The position numbers were made by a program, and so were the translations under genes. Below are positions 7,301-15,120 of a stretch of 33,398 bases of DNA, in pieces. The stretch is from an uncultured Eubacteriales bacterium. GTDB taxonomy: Bacteria > Bacillota > Clostridia > Oscillospirales > Acutalibacteraceae. The stretch's first letter is position 1. Each line of letters opens with the position of its first letter. The stretch is taken from the NCBI GenBank assembly GCA_934476545.1, contig CAKSOB010000008.1, positions 1 to 33,398 of the forward strand. The letters are read 5' to 3'. The notes under the pieces were generated by a model. It saw only the letters and a list, made by a program, of their open reading frames with translations, searched no databases and was not told where the DNA came from.

Positions 7301-8561
7301 GGTATCCCTCCAAAATCTCGCCCATGAGCTGATCCATATCTTCTCGGCGCAGCTCCTCTTCCTCATAGTTGTTTTCAATGCGAAGATCGCCGTAAGACAG
7401 ATACAGCGGATACCGCTGCTTATAAAGCTGTGTTACAGCGTCTTTACTGGAGGACAGTGGGCGGTCGTGGGTGCTGACCAGTTTGTCCAAATCACGGTCG
7501 ATAAACACCACTATGCCGTTTTGCTTTAAGTGGCGCATGTTTTCCGGATTTTTAATGGCACCGCCGCCGGTGGCAATGATTTGCCGATTGCCCTTTGCCA
7601 GTTCTGCAATCACGTCGCTTTCCCACTTTCGGAAATAGCTTTCGCCAAACTGCTCAAACATCTCTCGAATTTCCATGCCGGAGCGCTCTACAATCAGGGC
7701 ATCCGTATCCACAAAGGTTTTGTCAACGTACTTTTGCAGCGCTCTGCCGGTCAAGGTTTTTCCGCTGCTGGGCATTCCGATGAGCACGATATTGCACAGA
7801 TCTTCTGTCAGCGCCCGTTGGATTTCTCCGATGCGGCTGTCGTCGATTTCCACATCCAGAAAATGCTCCACCGCATACTTTGCCTGCGCCACCAACATCT
7901 CCAAGCCGTTGACGGCAATGATGCCCATTTCTTCTGCCTGTTGCAGCAAGCGTGTTTTCAGCGGATTATAAATCACGTCGAAAACCGCCTGACAAGCGGA
8001 GAAGTTCCGCAAGTCCAGCAGCGTATCATCGCAGTTGGGATACATTCCGCAAGGGGTTGCGTTGATGATAATATCCACATCGTAGTGGTCGGACAACTCC
8101 TCATAGGACAGAATATCTGGGCCGCTCTCTCCCTTTTGGCTGGCAATGTACACCCGATCTGCATTCATGTGATGCGCCACGGCTTTGACCGCTTGGGCTG
8201 CGCCGCCGTTGCCCAAAATGAGTATCTCTTTGCCTTCAAAATCCACATAATGGGATTTTACACTATATAAGAAACCGGTAAAGTCAGTATTGTAGCCGGT
8301 TAATTTTCCGTTGCGATTCACAATGGTATTGACTGCGCTGATTTGCTTTGCGGATTCATCGAGCGCATCCAAATACGGAATTACGTCTTTTTTATATGGA
8401 ATCGTGACGTTGATGGCTTTAAACTCTCGCTTTGTCATAAAGTCATGGAGTTGGTCTTTTTCTAACGGACACAAGGTATAGGTATAATCCGCCAGTTGCT
8501 CATGAATGATTTTAGAAAAGCTGTGTCCCAGTTTCTCTCCAATCAAGCCGTACTCTATCAC
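7272..8561 (-). CDS. Shikimate dehydrogenase - shikimate kinase fusion (AroE-AroK)
   Basis: This 429-residue bifunctional protein covers two consecutive steps: NADPH reduction of 3-dehydroshikimate and ATP phosphorylation of shikimate. The AroE half (about 1-250) shows KLGHSFSK (10-17), NVTIPYKK with the catalytic lysine (51-58), NTDFTGF (91-97) and the nucleotide loop GNGGAA (117-122). The AroK half (about 256-429) shows the Walker A GMPSSGKT (262-269), FVDTD (283-287), the FRKWE substrate arginine region and ATGGGA. The start is a GTG at 8561 with AAGGAGA upstream, two bases after the aroC stop. An ATG further upstream would add 19 residues lacking family similarity. Stand-alone AroE and AroK are usual, so fusion may allow channelling, though that is inference. 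Confidence 0.94.
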   Translation of the reverse strand: MIEYGLIGEKLGHSFSKIIHEQLADYTYTLCPLEKDQLHDFMTKREFKAINVTIPYKKDVIPYLDALDESAKQISAVNTIVNRNGKLTGYNTDFTGFLYSVKSHYVDFEGKEILILGNGGAAQAVKAVAHHMNADRVYIASQKGESGPDILSYEELSDHYDVDIIINATPCGMYPNCDDTLLDLRNFSACQAVFDVIYNPLKTRLLQQAEEMGIIAVNGLEMLVAQAKYAVEHFLDVEIDDSRIGEIQRALTEDLCNIVLIGMPSSGKTLTGRALQKYVDKTFVDTDALIVERSGMEIREMFEQFGESYFRKWESDVIAELAKGNRQIIATGGGAIKNPENMRHLKQNGIVVFIDRDLDKLVSTHDRPLSSSKDAVTQLYKQRYPLYLSYGDLRIENNYEEEELRREDMDQLMGEILEGYRAIIGNQWT

Positions 8562-8563
8562 GT

Positions 8564-9688
8564 TTATCTCTCCTTTTGTTCTGCTTCGGTCATCCAAGCC
8601 GTGCCGTTCTGCTGGCAAAACAGCTCGGTTAAGCCGATTGCCACCACACTGTCCACCACCACTCTTGCCCGGTGAATGATTGCCGGGTCATGCCGTCCGT
8701 GAATCAGCAGTTTGGCGTTTTCGCCCTTTTGGTAATCTACTGTATCCTGCTCCTGGTAGATGGATGGCGTTGGCTTAATGACCGTTTGCATCACGATGGG
8801 CATTCCGTTGGTAATGCCGCCGTTGATGCCGCCGTTGTGATTGGTTTTTGTTTCGATGTTGCCGTTCTTGCCCATTTGGAAGCTGTCGTTCGCTTCACTG
8901 CCGTACAGATCCGCAAAGCCGAAGCCATCGCCAAAGGATACACCTTTGACTGCCGGCACACTAAACACCAGTTGTGAAAGGGTGCTTTCCACCGAACCGA
9001 AGAAGGGTTCGCCGATACCGGTAGGCATCCCCATCACAACGGTTTCCAAAATACCGCCTACGGAATCACCTTTTTCGTGGGCATCTTCAATAAGAGCAAC
9101 CATATCATTTCCCGCTTTTTCCGAAATAGTTGGGAAGTAGCGGCTGTCCAAGGCTTTGGCTTGGGTTAAAAATTCCTGCTCCCTTTGGGCAAACGGAACA
9201 TCCTGAATGCCCTTACAAGACTGAATATGCGTCGCAATGGTAACGCCCTGTGCTTTTAAAATTTGCATACAAATGGCACCGGCTGCCACCAATGGCGCTG
9301 TGATACGACCGGAAAAATGACCGCCGCCACGATAATCTTGGAAGCCGTGATATTTTTCAAAGGCGGTGAAATCCGCATGGCCGGGGCGCACCAAATACTT
9401 GGTGGCTTCGTAGTCTTTACTGTGCTGACTTTGATTGCGAATCAGCAGGCAAAGCGCCGTTCCGGTGGTGTAACCGTTAAAAAAGCCGCTGACGATTTCA
9501 AATTGGTCGCCCTCTTGCCGTTGTGTGGAAATTTTCCCTTTTGGCTTTCGCTTGTCCAACTGTTGATTGATAAACTCCAGATCCAGCGGGATTCCTGCTT
9601 GCAGTCCGTCAATCACCATGCCGATGGCTGCGCCGTGGGATTCTCCGAACAGGCTGATCTGTAAGTTTTCACCCCATGTATTTTTCAC
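8564..9688 (-). CDS. aroC: Chorismate synthase
   Basis: This 374-residue FMNH2-dependent lyase makes chorismate from EPSP. The N-terminal GESHG (15-19) carries the catalytic histidine. KRKPKGKISTQRQE, a GGGHFSGR stretch and a C-terminal HGRHDPAIIHRA region with the second catalytic histidine area follow. Length is normal. I place the start at GTG 9688, which gives the family-typical N-terminus (MKNTWGENLQISLFGESHG) and has AGGAGG six bases upstream. That ribosome binding site overlaps the TAG stop of aroB, as expected for coupled translation. An upstream in-frame ATG (9742) would add 18 non-family residues inside aroB. Confidence 0.95.
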   Translation of the reverse strand: MKNTWGENLQISLFGESHGAAIGMVIDGLQAGIPLDLEFINQQLDKRKPKGKISTQRQEGDQFEIVSGFFNGYTTGTALCLLIRNQSQHSKDYEATKYLVRPGHADFTAFEKYHGFQDYRGGGHFSGRITAPLVAAGAICMQILKAQGVTIATHIQSCKGIQDVPFAQREQEFLTQAKALDSRYFPTISEKAGNDMVALIEDAHEKGDSVGGILETVVMGMPTGIGEPFFGSVESTLSQLVFSVPAVKGVSFGDGFGFADLYGSEANDSFQMGKNGNIETKTNHNGGINGGITNGMPIVMQTVIKPTPSIYQEQDTVDYQKGENAKLLIHGRHDPAIIHRARVVVDSVVAIGLTELFCQQNGTAWMTEAEQKER

Positions 9689-9698
9689 AGTTGCCCTC

Positions 9699-10709
9699 CT
9701 AGTTGACAGCGTGCAAATACCGGTGAAGCTGTTCCAAATCAATTTGCTCTAAGCGAGCATGACCGGCTTCTTTTACCTTCACCACGGTAATTGTGCTGCC
9801 CTGTACTTTTTTATCTTTTGTCATCACCTGATACACGGCTTCCGGATCGTAGTCAATATCGCTTTTCAATCCCAGCTTTTGATAGATCTTCAGCACCCGT
9901 TCTTTCAGCGCTTCATCCTCCAGCATGGGAATCATGCCGATAGCAACGCACTCGCCGTGCAGCAGATCGTGCAAGCCGTATACGGTTTCGATACCGTGCC
10001 CCAGTGTGTGACCGAAATTCAGAATCTTCCGAAGATTTTCTTCTTTTTCATCCTGCTCTACCACTGCTTTTTTCACCAACAGAGATTTGTATACGATCTC
10101 CTCGATGACCTCTTCCGGATCGTATTCTTCAAACAGCGGTAAAATGGATGCGTCATAAATTAAGCCTGCCTTTACGGCTTCTACCAAGCCGTTGGCAAAG
10201 TGACGCTTTGGCAGCGTTTGCAGGGTATCCGGATCAATCAACACAGCGGAAGGATGGTAGAAGCTGCCAACGATGTTCTTCACCTGATTCAAATTGATGG
10301 CTACCTTGCCGCCGATGCTGCTGTCGATCTGCGATAAGGTTGTGGTGGGAATCCCGATAAACTCGATGCCACGCATATAGGTAGAGGCAACAAAGCCTGC
10401 CAAATCGCCGATAACGCCGCCGCCTAACGCAATGATTAAATCCTTACGGGAAAAGGACAGCTCCAACAGCTTTTCGCAGAGAGATTGATAGACGGGAAAG
10501 CTCTTGGCGCCCTCCCCTTGCTGCACCACCACAGAATCCCCCTTGGGGCATTGGGACAGCACAGCGTCTACATACTGCTGCGGCACACCGTCATCACTGA
10601 TGACCAGTACCTTTCGGTTCAGGTCGGTAAAGTCACCGATGCGGCGCAGGACACCTCGTTCAATATGAATGGGATAGCTTTTATGGGTAAGATTCACTTG
10701 CAGCTCCAA
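9699..10709 (-). CDS. aroB: 3-dehydroquinate synthase
   Basis: This 336-residue NAD- and metal-dependent cyclase converts DAHP to 3-dehydroquinate. It shows the nucleotide motif GGGVIGDLAGF (about 96-106), FIGIPTTTLSQIDSSIGGK, and the metal ligands in GHTLGHGIE. The start is uncertain. A TTG at 10709 has GGAGG eight bases upstream and gives MELQVNLTHKSYPIHI, which fits the family. A TTG at 10724 and a GTG at 10697 are alternatives, and no ATG fits. It is the first gene of the aromatic operon and lies downstream of two tandem promoters, so its weak start codon may limit operon translation. Confidence 0.95.
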   Translation of the reverse strand: MELQVNLTHKSYPIHIERGVLRRIGDFTDLNRKVLVISDDGVPQQYVDAVLSQCPKGDSVVVQQGEGAKSFPVYQSLCEKLLELSFSRKDLIIALGGGVIGDLAGFVASTYMRGIEFIGIPTTTLSQIDSSIGGKVAINLNQVKNIVGSFYHPSAVLIDPDTLQTLPKRHFANGLVEAVKAGLIYDASILPLFEEYDPEEVIEEIVYKSLLVKKAVVEQDEKEENLRKILNFGHTLGHGIETVYGLHDLLHGECVAIGMIPMLEDEALKERVLKIYQKLGLKSDIDYDPEAVYQVMTKDKKVQGSTITVVKVKEAGHARLEQIDLEQLHRYLHAVN

Positions 10710-10753
10710 CTGTTCTTCCTCCAAATCCTTTTAAACTGATTGTTTTCCTCATT

Positions 10754-10783
10754 ATTATACTATTATTTTCCCCCGAAAATCAA
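10754..10783 (-). promoter_or_regulatory. Proximal promoter of the aro operon (P2)
   Basis: On the minus strand TTGATT (10778-10783) and a consensus TATAAT (10754-10759) are separated by 18 bp, ending about 45 bases before the aroB start. The short leader leaves no room for a T-box or riboswitch from this promoter. Confidence 0.7.
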
Positions 10784-10817
10784 TACGGAGTTCTGTATAA
10801 ATCGATTCTGTTTGTTT

Positions 10818-10846
10818 AGTATAGCATATCCCCTATGATATTTCAA
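10818..10846 (-). promoter_or_regulatory. Distal promoter of the aro operon (P1), overlapped by an inverted repeat
   Basis: On the minus strand TTGAAA (10841-10846) and TATACT (10818-10823) have a 17-bp spacer and an extended -10 TG. The -35 hexamer lies wholly inside the downstream arm of the 17-bp inverted repeat at 10840-10880, a classic repressor arrangement. Confidence 0.7.
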
Positions 10847-10880
10847 TACTTTAAAGTGTAAAACTTTAAAGTATTGAAAT
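10840..10880. promoter_or_regulatory. Perfect 17-bp inverted repeat, probable operator for the aro operon
   Basis: ATTTCAATACTTTAAAG (10840-10856) is repeated perfectly in inverse (10864-10880) around a 7-bp centre. No T-run follows on either strand, so it is not an intrinsic terminator. It covers the -35 of promoter P1. Each arm contains the smaller palindrome CTTTAAAG. The binding regulator is not evident in the window. Confidence 0.7.
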
Positions 10881-10888
10881 GTTTCTGC

Positions 10889-10920
10889 AAAAAGAAACAC
10901 ATGACCAATTTGCCATGTGT
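10889..10920 (-). terminator. Intrinsic terminator after the VanY-like gene
   Basis: The stem ACACATG/CATGTGT (10914-10920 with 10897-10903) is followed on the minus strand by TTCTTTTTG. It lies ten bases past the stop codon. Confidence 0.65.
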
Positions 10921-10929
10921 CGCTCCTAG

Positions 10930-11802
10930 TTATTCTTCGTAATCAGTGTAATCGTCGGTGTAGTCGTTCTCATTGGTGTAATTGTCATCCCCTGTGTTTT
11001 CTGCATCAGAGGACGCTTGGGAAGAAGCATCCGAGGAAGAACCGGATGTCAAATTCTGTGCCGAATCCGATGGGGTATCAATCACGCCCAGATATTCCTC
11101 CAAGCAAATACCACGCTCTGTGATTTCCTTTGCGGCTTCTTTGCCCACATAGCGAAAGTGCCACGGCTCATAAATAACGCCGGTGATATTCTCTTTCCCC
11201 TTTGGGAAGCGAAGAATAAAGCCGTATTTCCAAGAATTTTCTTTCAGCCACTTGCCCACATCGGTATCTTCAAAGGATTCTTCCAGTTCTACGTTTCCAT
11301 CGGCAATCATGTCCATTGCCAGTCCGGTGTGATGTTCACTGGTTCCCGGCTCTGCTACCTCTGTTTTGGCAAGCTCTTTTGCCTCATCCTCGGAATATCC
11401 TTGGCTGATAAAGCCCTGTATCTCTGCGTTATACAAGTCGGTCTGCCACTGCACATTTCGATATGCCGAAGAAACCCCCGGATTGTAGCCTTCTGCGGCA
11501 CAATCGTTCAGCATTTGCATGGCTGCATCATAAATACGCTCATCTACCGATGCGCCGCCCGGCAATTCTTTTGTGGTAACCTCATAAGAACTGTCAATTT
11601 TATGGGCAAAGTTGACCAACATCAGTTCCCATTTTGTGGCATCTACTGTTGTGCCGACCGATGAAGTTTCCACTGCCGATCCTACACTGACAACGGTTGC
11701 CGTAGAATGGTCTTCCGTTTCTGCTGCGGTTCCACCGCAACCGGTCAGCAGCATCAGGGACAACAGAGATGCGGCACCGATTTTTTGAATACTGAATTTC
11801 AT
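10930..11802 (-). CDS. VanY-like D-alanyl-D-alanine carboxypeptidase lipoprotein
   Basis: This 290-residue protein has a lipoprotein signal peptide (LLTGC lipobox, Cys22), a low-complexity Ser/Thr linker and a VanY/peptidase M15B domain (about 60-245). Zinc and catalytic motifs are intact: SSAYR (111-115), SEHHTGLAMD (155-164, the SxHxxGxAxD zinc site) and EPWHFRYVG (212-220, the second histidine site). The product should cleave the terminal D-Ala of peptidoglycan stem peptides outside the membrane. The C-terminal tail (about 246-290) is acidic and Ser/Asp/Tyr-rich and probably disordered. The start is ATG 11802 with GGAGG six bases upstream. A reading from 11844 would add 14 residues before the signal peptide. 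No vancomycin resistance genes are nearby, so a housekeeping role is more likely. Confidence 0.9.
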   Translation of the reverse strand: MKFSIQKIGAASLLSLMLLTGCGGTAAETEDHSTATVVSVGSAVETSSVGTTVDATKWELMLVNFAHKIDSSYEVTTKELPGGASVDERIYDAAMQMLNDCAAEGYNPGVSSAYRNVQWQTDLYNAEIQGFISQGYSEDEAKELAKTEVAEPGTSEHHTGLAMDMIADGNVELEESFEDTDVGKWLKENSWKYGFILRFPKGKENITGVIYEPWHFRYVGKEAAKEITERGICLEEYLGVIDTPSDSAQNLTSGSSSDASSQASSDAENTGDDNYTNENDYTDDYTDYEE

Positions 11803-11835
11803 CTTCTTCCTCCATCGTTGATTTTTTGCTTCTAT

Positions 11836-11841
11836 ATTATA
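11836..11841 (-). promoter_or_regulatory. -10 element of the VanY-like gene
   Basis: A consensus TATAAT lies on the minus strand about 35 bases upstream of the ATG. The best-spaced -35 (TAGCTT at 17 bp) is poor, so only the -10 is convincing. Confidence 0.45.
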
Positions 11842-11951
11842 CACGAATGTCTAACAAAAAGCTATCCATAATTTTGGAACCATGCCATATTTTTTCAGAT
11901 CTTCTTTTTTATTATTCCAAGGCCAGTCCCGGAAGAAATTTGCTCCGTCTA

Positions 11952-11980
11952 TTGACTTCTTTGGGAAAAGCTACTATACT
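11952..11980 (+). promoter_or_regulatory. Promoter of the SSS symporter gene
   Basis: TTGACT (11952-11957) and TATACT (11975-11980) are separated by 17 bp. The start codon is about 100 bases downstream. The leader can form a short imperfect hairpin, with CAGCG at 12037-12041 pairing to CGCTG at 12059-12063. I do not recognise it as a known riboswitch. Confidence 0.75.
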
Positions 11981-12083
11981 GAAAAAGAACTTTAACAGAT
12001 AAAAGCGTGTCAGCTTTAAATCGTTAAACCAAAATGCAGCGGAGGGCTCCATACTCTACGCTGTAAGCTATGGGGGGCTTGTT

Positions 12084-13634
12084 ATGTTACTATGGATTAT
12101 CCTGATCGCCTATCTGCTCGTGATGGTCGGTATTGGTGTCTATTGCAGAAAAAAGGCATCCAGTGTTTCCGACTTCGTGTTAGGCGGCAGAAATTTGGGC
12201 GCATGGTTCACCGCCTTTGCCTACGGCACATCTTACTTTTCCGCCGTGGTATTCATCGGCTATGCCGGTCAATTCGGTTGGAATTACGGTGTTGCTTCCA
12301 CTTGGATCGGATTAGGTAACGCCTTCATCGGCAGTATGCTGGCTTGGCTTATTTTAGGGAAACGAACCCGTATTATGTCCAAGCACTTGAACGCTTCTAC
12401 CATGCCGGAATTTTTTGAACATCGCTATGGTTCTAAGGGGTTGAAGCTTGCTTCTTCCGGCATAGTATTCGTGTTCCTGATTCCGTACACCGCTTCGGTT
12501 TACAACGGCTTGTCCCGTCTGTTTGAGATGGCATTCGGGATTCCTTATGAATACTGCATCATCGGCATGGCGGTGCTGACTGCCGTTTATGTTATCTTGG
12601 GCGGCTACATGGCAACTGCCATCAACGACTTTATCCAAGGTATCATCATGCTTTTGGGTATTGCCGCTGTGGTTATTTTCGCCGTTGCAAAACAGGGCGG
12701 TCTGTATACCGCTTTGACCAAGCTGGGCGAAATCACCGACGGTGTGCCTGCCAACAGCCTAAATTCCATCTTTGGACCGGACCCGCTGAACCTGCTTGGT
12801 GTTGTCATTCTCACCTCTTTGGGTACGTGGGGCTTGCCGCAGATGATCGGTAAATTCTATGCCATTAAGGACAACAAGGCAATCAGCCGAGGTACCATTA
12901 TCTCCACCTTCTTTGCCCTTGTGGTTGCAGGCGGCTCTTACTTCTTGGGCGGCTTTGGCAGACTTTACACCACACCGGAAGCCATCACCAATCCTGCTAC
13001 CGGCAAGTTGGTGTATGACTCCATCATTCCGACCATGCTGCAATCCGCCCTGCCGGATATTCTCATGGGCATTGTTGTGGTACTGGTGCTGTCTGCCTCT
13101 ATGTCCACGCTGTCGTCCTTGGTTCTGACCTCCAGCTCCACCTTGACCATTGATATGATCAAGCCGGCTGTAGAGAAGAAAAAGCCAATGGGCGAAAAAA
13201 CACAGGTGTTGTTAATGCGAATCTTCATCGCTGCCTTCTTGGTGCTGTCTGTTATCATCGCATTAAATCCGAACACCTACATTTCCACACTGATGTCTAT
13301 TTCTTGGGGCGCCCTGGCAGGCGCATTCTTGGCACCGTTCATGTACGGCTTGTTCTCTAAGAAAATTACCAGAGCTGCTGTGTGGGCATCCTTTATTGCC
13401 GGTGTGGGCATTACGGTGGTTCATATGTTCCTGTTCAGTCTGGGATTGTTCCCGGGTCTGGTGGCAGCCGTGCAATCGCTGAACTGCCCGCTGGACCTGC
13501 TCTCTCCCATCAATGCCGGCGCGTTTGCCATGCTGTTCAGCTTGGTGCTGGTTCCGGTGGTCAGCCTGTTCACCAAAAAGCCGGAGGACAAAATTGTGGA
13601 CCATGCTTTTGAAGGCTACAAACTGAACATTTAA
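12084..13634 (+). CDS. Sodium:solute symporter, SSS family (PutP/PanF-like)
   Basis: This 516-residue polytopic membrane protein looks like a sodium-coupled importer with about 13 hydrophobic segments. The first, at 2-20, is followed by a KKASSVSDFVLGGRNLG stretch, which is the typical SSS N-terminus (xxDFxxxGR). Other family features are GTSYFSAVVFIGYAG (the sodium-site TM2 region), STMPEFFEHRYGSKGLK, a GGYMATAINDFIQGIIM segment and SASMSTLSSLVLTSSS with the Ser/Thr sodium ligands of TM8. The substrate cannot be fixed. Proline, pantothenate and monocarboxylates are all family options. It is a single-gene unit: its own promoter lies upstream and a hairpin lies between it and the phenylacetate-CoA ligase gene. 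An aromatic acid substrate is possible given the neighbour, but this is speculative. The ribosome binding site is a G-run seven bases before ATG. Confidence 0.88.
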   Translation: MLLWIILIAYLLVMVGIGVYCRKKASSVSDFVLGGRNLGAWFTAFAYGTSYFSAVVFIGYAGQFGWNYGVASTWIGLGNAFIGSMLAWLILGKRTRIMSKHLNASTMPEFFEHRYGSKGLKLASSGIVFVFLIPYTASVYNGLSRLFEMAFGIPYEYCIIGMAVLTAVYVILGGYMATAINDFIQGIIMLLGIAAVVIFAVAKQGGLYTALTKLGEITDGVPANSLNSIFGPDPLNLLGVVILTSLGTWGLPQMIGKFYAIKDNKAISRGTIISTFFALVVAGGSYFLGGFGRLYTTPEAITNPATGKLVYDSIIPTMLQSALPDILMGIVVVLVLSASMSTLSSLVLTSSSTLTIDMIKPAVEKKKPMGEKTQVLLMRIFIAAFLVLSVIIALNPNTYISTLMSISWGALAGAFLAPFMYGLFSKKITRAAVWASFIAGVGITVVHMFLFSLGLFPGLVAAVQSLNCPLDLLSPINAGAFAMLFSLVLVPVVSLFTKKPEDKIVDHAFEGYKLNI

Positions 13635-13695
13635 CAAATTTTGACCTTTTTGCCCGTTTTCATGGTGCAATTTGGAACAGACTATGGTACAATAA

Positions 13696-13725
13696 ATGAG
13701 GCGGACAGCTTGTCTGCCTCATTTT
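13696..13725 (+). terminator. Intrinsic terminator after the SSS symporter
   Basis: A 12-bp stem with one G-U pair (13696-13707 with 13711-13722) and a 3-nt loop is followed by TTTT. A TG-extended TACAAT (13688-13693) directly upstream could be a promoter for the next gene. In that case this hairpin would form the start of its transcript. Confidence 0.6.
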
Positions 13726-13807
13726 CCATGCAAGCATAAGAAATCAACTTTGTTTGATTTGGATAGATTGGAAAGGGGGATTGCAGCACTGCTGCAAAAC
13801 ACGCATT

Positions 13808-15118
13808 ATGTTCTTTCAGAAAGAAATTGAGACGGCTTCCAGAGCCGAAATTGAAGACCTGCAACTGAAAAAGCTGAAGGCTTTGGTAAAATACTGTTCC
13901 GACAACGTTCCGTTTTACCACAAGCGTTTGGCAGAAGCAGGCGTTACCGCAGACAAAATCAAGGTTTTGTCCGACATTCAGTACATTCCGTTCACCACAA
14001 AGGATGACATTCGGGACAACTACCCATTCGGCTTATTTGCCGCACCGATGAAAAATATCGTTCGGATTCATGCATCCTCCGGCACCACCGGAAAGCCAAC
14101 CGTTGTGGGCTACACAAAGGATGACTTGGAAATGTGGTCCGACTGCGTGGCTCGTCTGTGCGTTGCCGCAGGTGTAACCGATGAGGATATTATTCAAATT
14201 GCATTCGGCTACGGCTTGTTTACCGGCGCACTGGGCCTGCACTACGGTTTGGAAAAAATCGGCGCAACCGTTGTGCCAACCTCCAGTGGCAACACCGAAA
14301 AGCAGGTAATGCTGATGAAGGACTTCGGTACCACCGGTCTGGTCAGCACCCCGTCCTATGCCCTTTACATCGGTGAAGTTGCAGAGCGCATGGGCATTGC
14401 CAGAGAAGACCTGAAACTGCGGTTGGGTCTGTTCGGCTCTGAAGGCTGCACCAATGAAATGCGGAGCCAGATTGAATCCGCACTGGATTTGTTCGCTACC
14501 GACAACTACGGCATGAGCGAACTGATCGGTCCGGGTGTTGCAGGCGAATGTAATCTGCGTGTGGGTATGCACGTTGCAGAAGACCACTTCCTGCCGGAGA
14601 TCATTAACTCCAAGACAGGTGAGGTTCTGCCTCGTGGCGAAACCGGCGAGTTGGTCATCACCACCCTTTCCAAGCAAGGTATCCCAATTCTGCGGTATCG
14701 CACCAAGGATATTTCCCGCCTGAACTACGAGCCTTGCGCTTGCGGACGTACTCACTGCCGCATGGACAAGATTAAGGGTCGTACCGACGATATGCTGAAA
14801 ATTCGTGGCGTAAACGTCTTCCCATCTCAAATTGAAAGCGTAATCATGACGATTCCGCAAATCGCACCCCACTATCAATTAGTGGTGGATACCAACGGTA
14901 TTTTAGACACCTTGGAAGTACGGGTTGAACTGCAAGATTCCTCTTTGCTGGAGCAATTTAGCGAACTGGAAGCACTGAAAAAAACCATCCATCACAAGCT
15001 GCAAACCGTACTGGGCATTAGCTGCAAAATTTCTCTGGTAGAGTATCAATCCATTGAGCGCACCGCCGGCAAGGCAAAGCGTATCATTGATTTGCGGAAT
15101 AACGGGAGGGTTATTTAA
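13808..15118 (+). CDS. paaK: Phenylacetate-CoA ligase (PaaK type)
   Basis: This 436-residue AMP-forming ligase activates phenylacetate, or a related aryl acid, to its CoA thioester. Visible motifs are the P-loop SSGTTGKP (90-97), YGMSE (234-238), RYRTKD (296-301), the hinge GRTDDMLKIRG (324-334), a CACGRTHC cysteine/zinc cluster between them and the C-terminal AGKAKR with the catalytic lysine. Length is normal. The start at ATG 13808 gives the family N-terminus (MFFQKEIE, then NVPFYHKRL) but has no adjacent ribosome binding site. AAAGGGGG (13772-13779) lies farther upstream, separated from the ATG by a 17-nt perfect hairpin (13781-13797). An in-frame TTG at 13754 is a poor alternative. The gene is followed two bases later by an ACT-domain gene, a pairing common in anaerobes that oxidise aromatic 2-oxoacids. 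No indolepyruvate oxidoreductase genes are in this window. Confidence 0.92.
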   Translation: MFFQKEIETASRAEIEDLQLKKLKALVKYCSDNVPFYHKRLAEAGVTADKIKVLSDIQYIPFTTKDDIRDNYPFGLFAAPMKNIVRIHASSGTTGKPTVVGYTKDDLEMWSDCVARLCVAAGVTDEDIIQIAFGYGLFTGALGLHYGLEKIGATVVPTSSGNTEKQVMLMKDFGTTGLVSTPSYALYIGEVAERMGIAREDLKLRLGLFGSEGCTNEMRSQIESALDLFATDNYGMSELIGPGVAGECNLRVGMHVAEDHFLPEIINSKTGEVLPRGETGELVITTLSKQGIPILRYRTKDISRLNYEPCACGRTHCRMDKIKGRTDDMLKIRGVNVFPSQIESVIMTIPQIAPHYQLVVDTNGILDTLEVRVELQDSSLLEQFSELEALKKTIHHKLQTVLGISCKISLVEYQSIERTAGKAKRIIDLRNNGRVI

Positions 15119-15120
15119 TT

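Noticed and set aside
10725..10840. T-box or tryptophan-type leader upstream of aroB
   Set aside because: The leader from P2 is about 40 nt, too short. The P1 leader of about 100 nt shows no T-box consensus sequence and no terminator/antiterminator pair.
10930..11802. Vancomycin-resistance gene vanY
   Set aside because: The domain matches VanY-type carboxypeptidases, but no vanHAX, vanRS or related genes lie nearby, so a resistance role is not supported.
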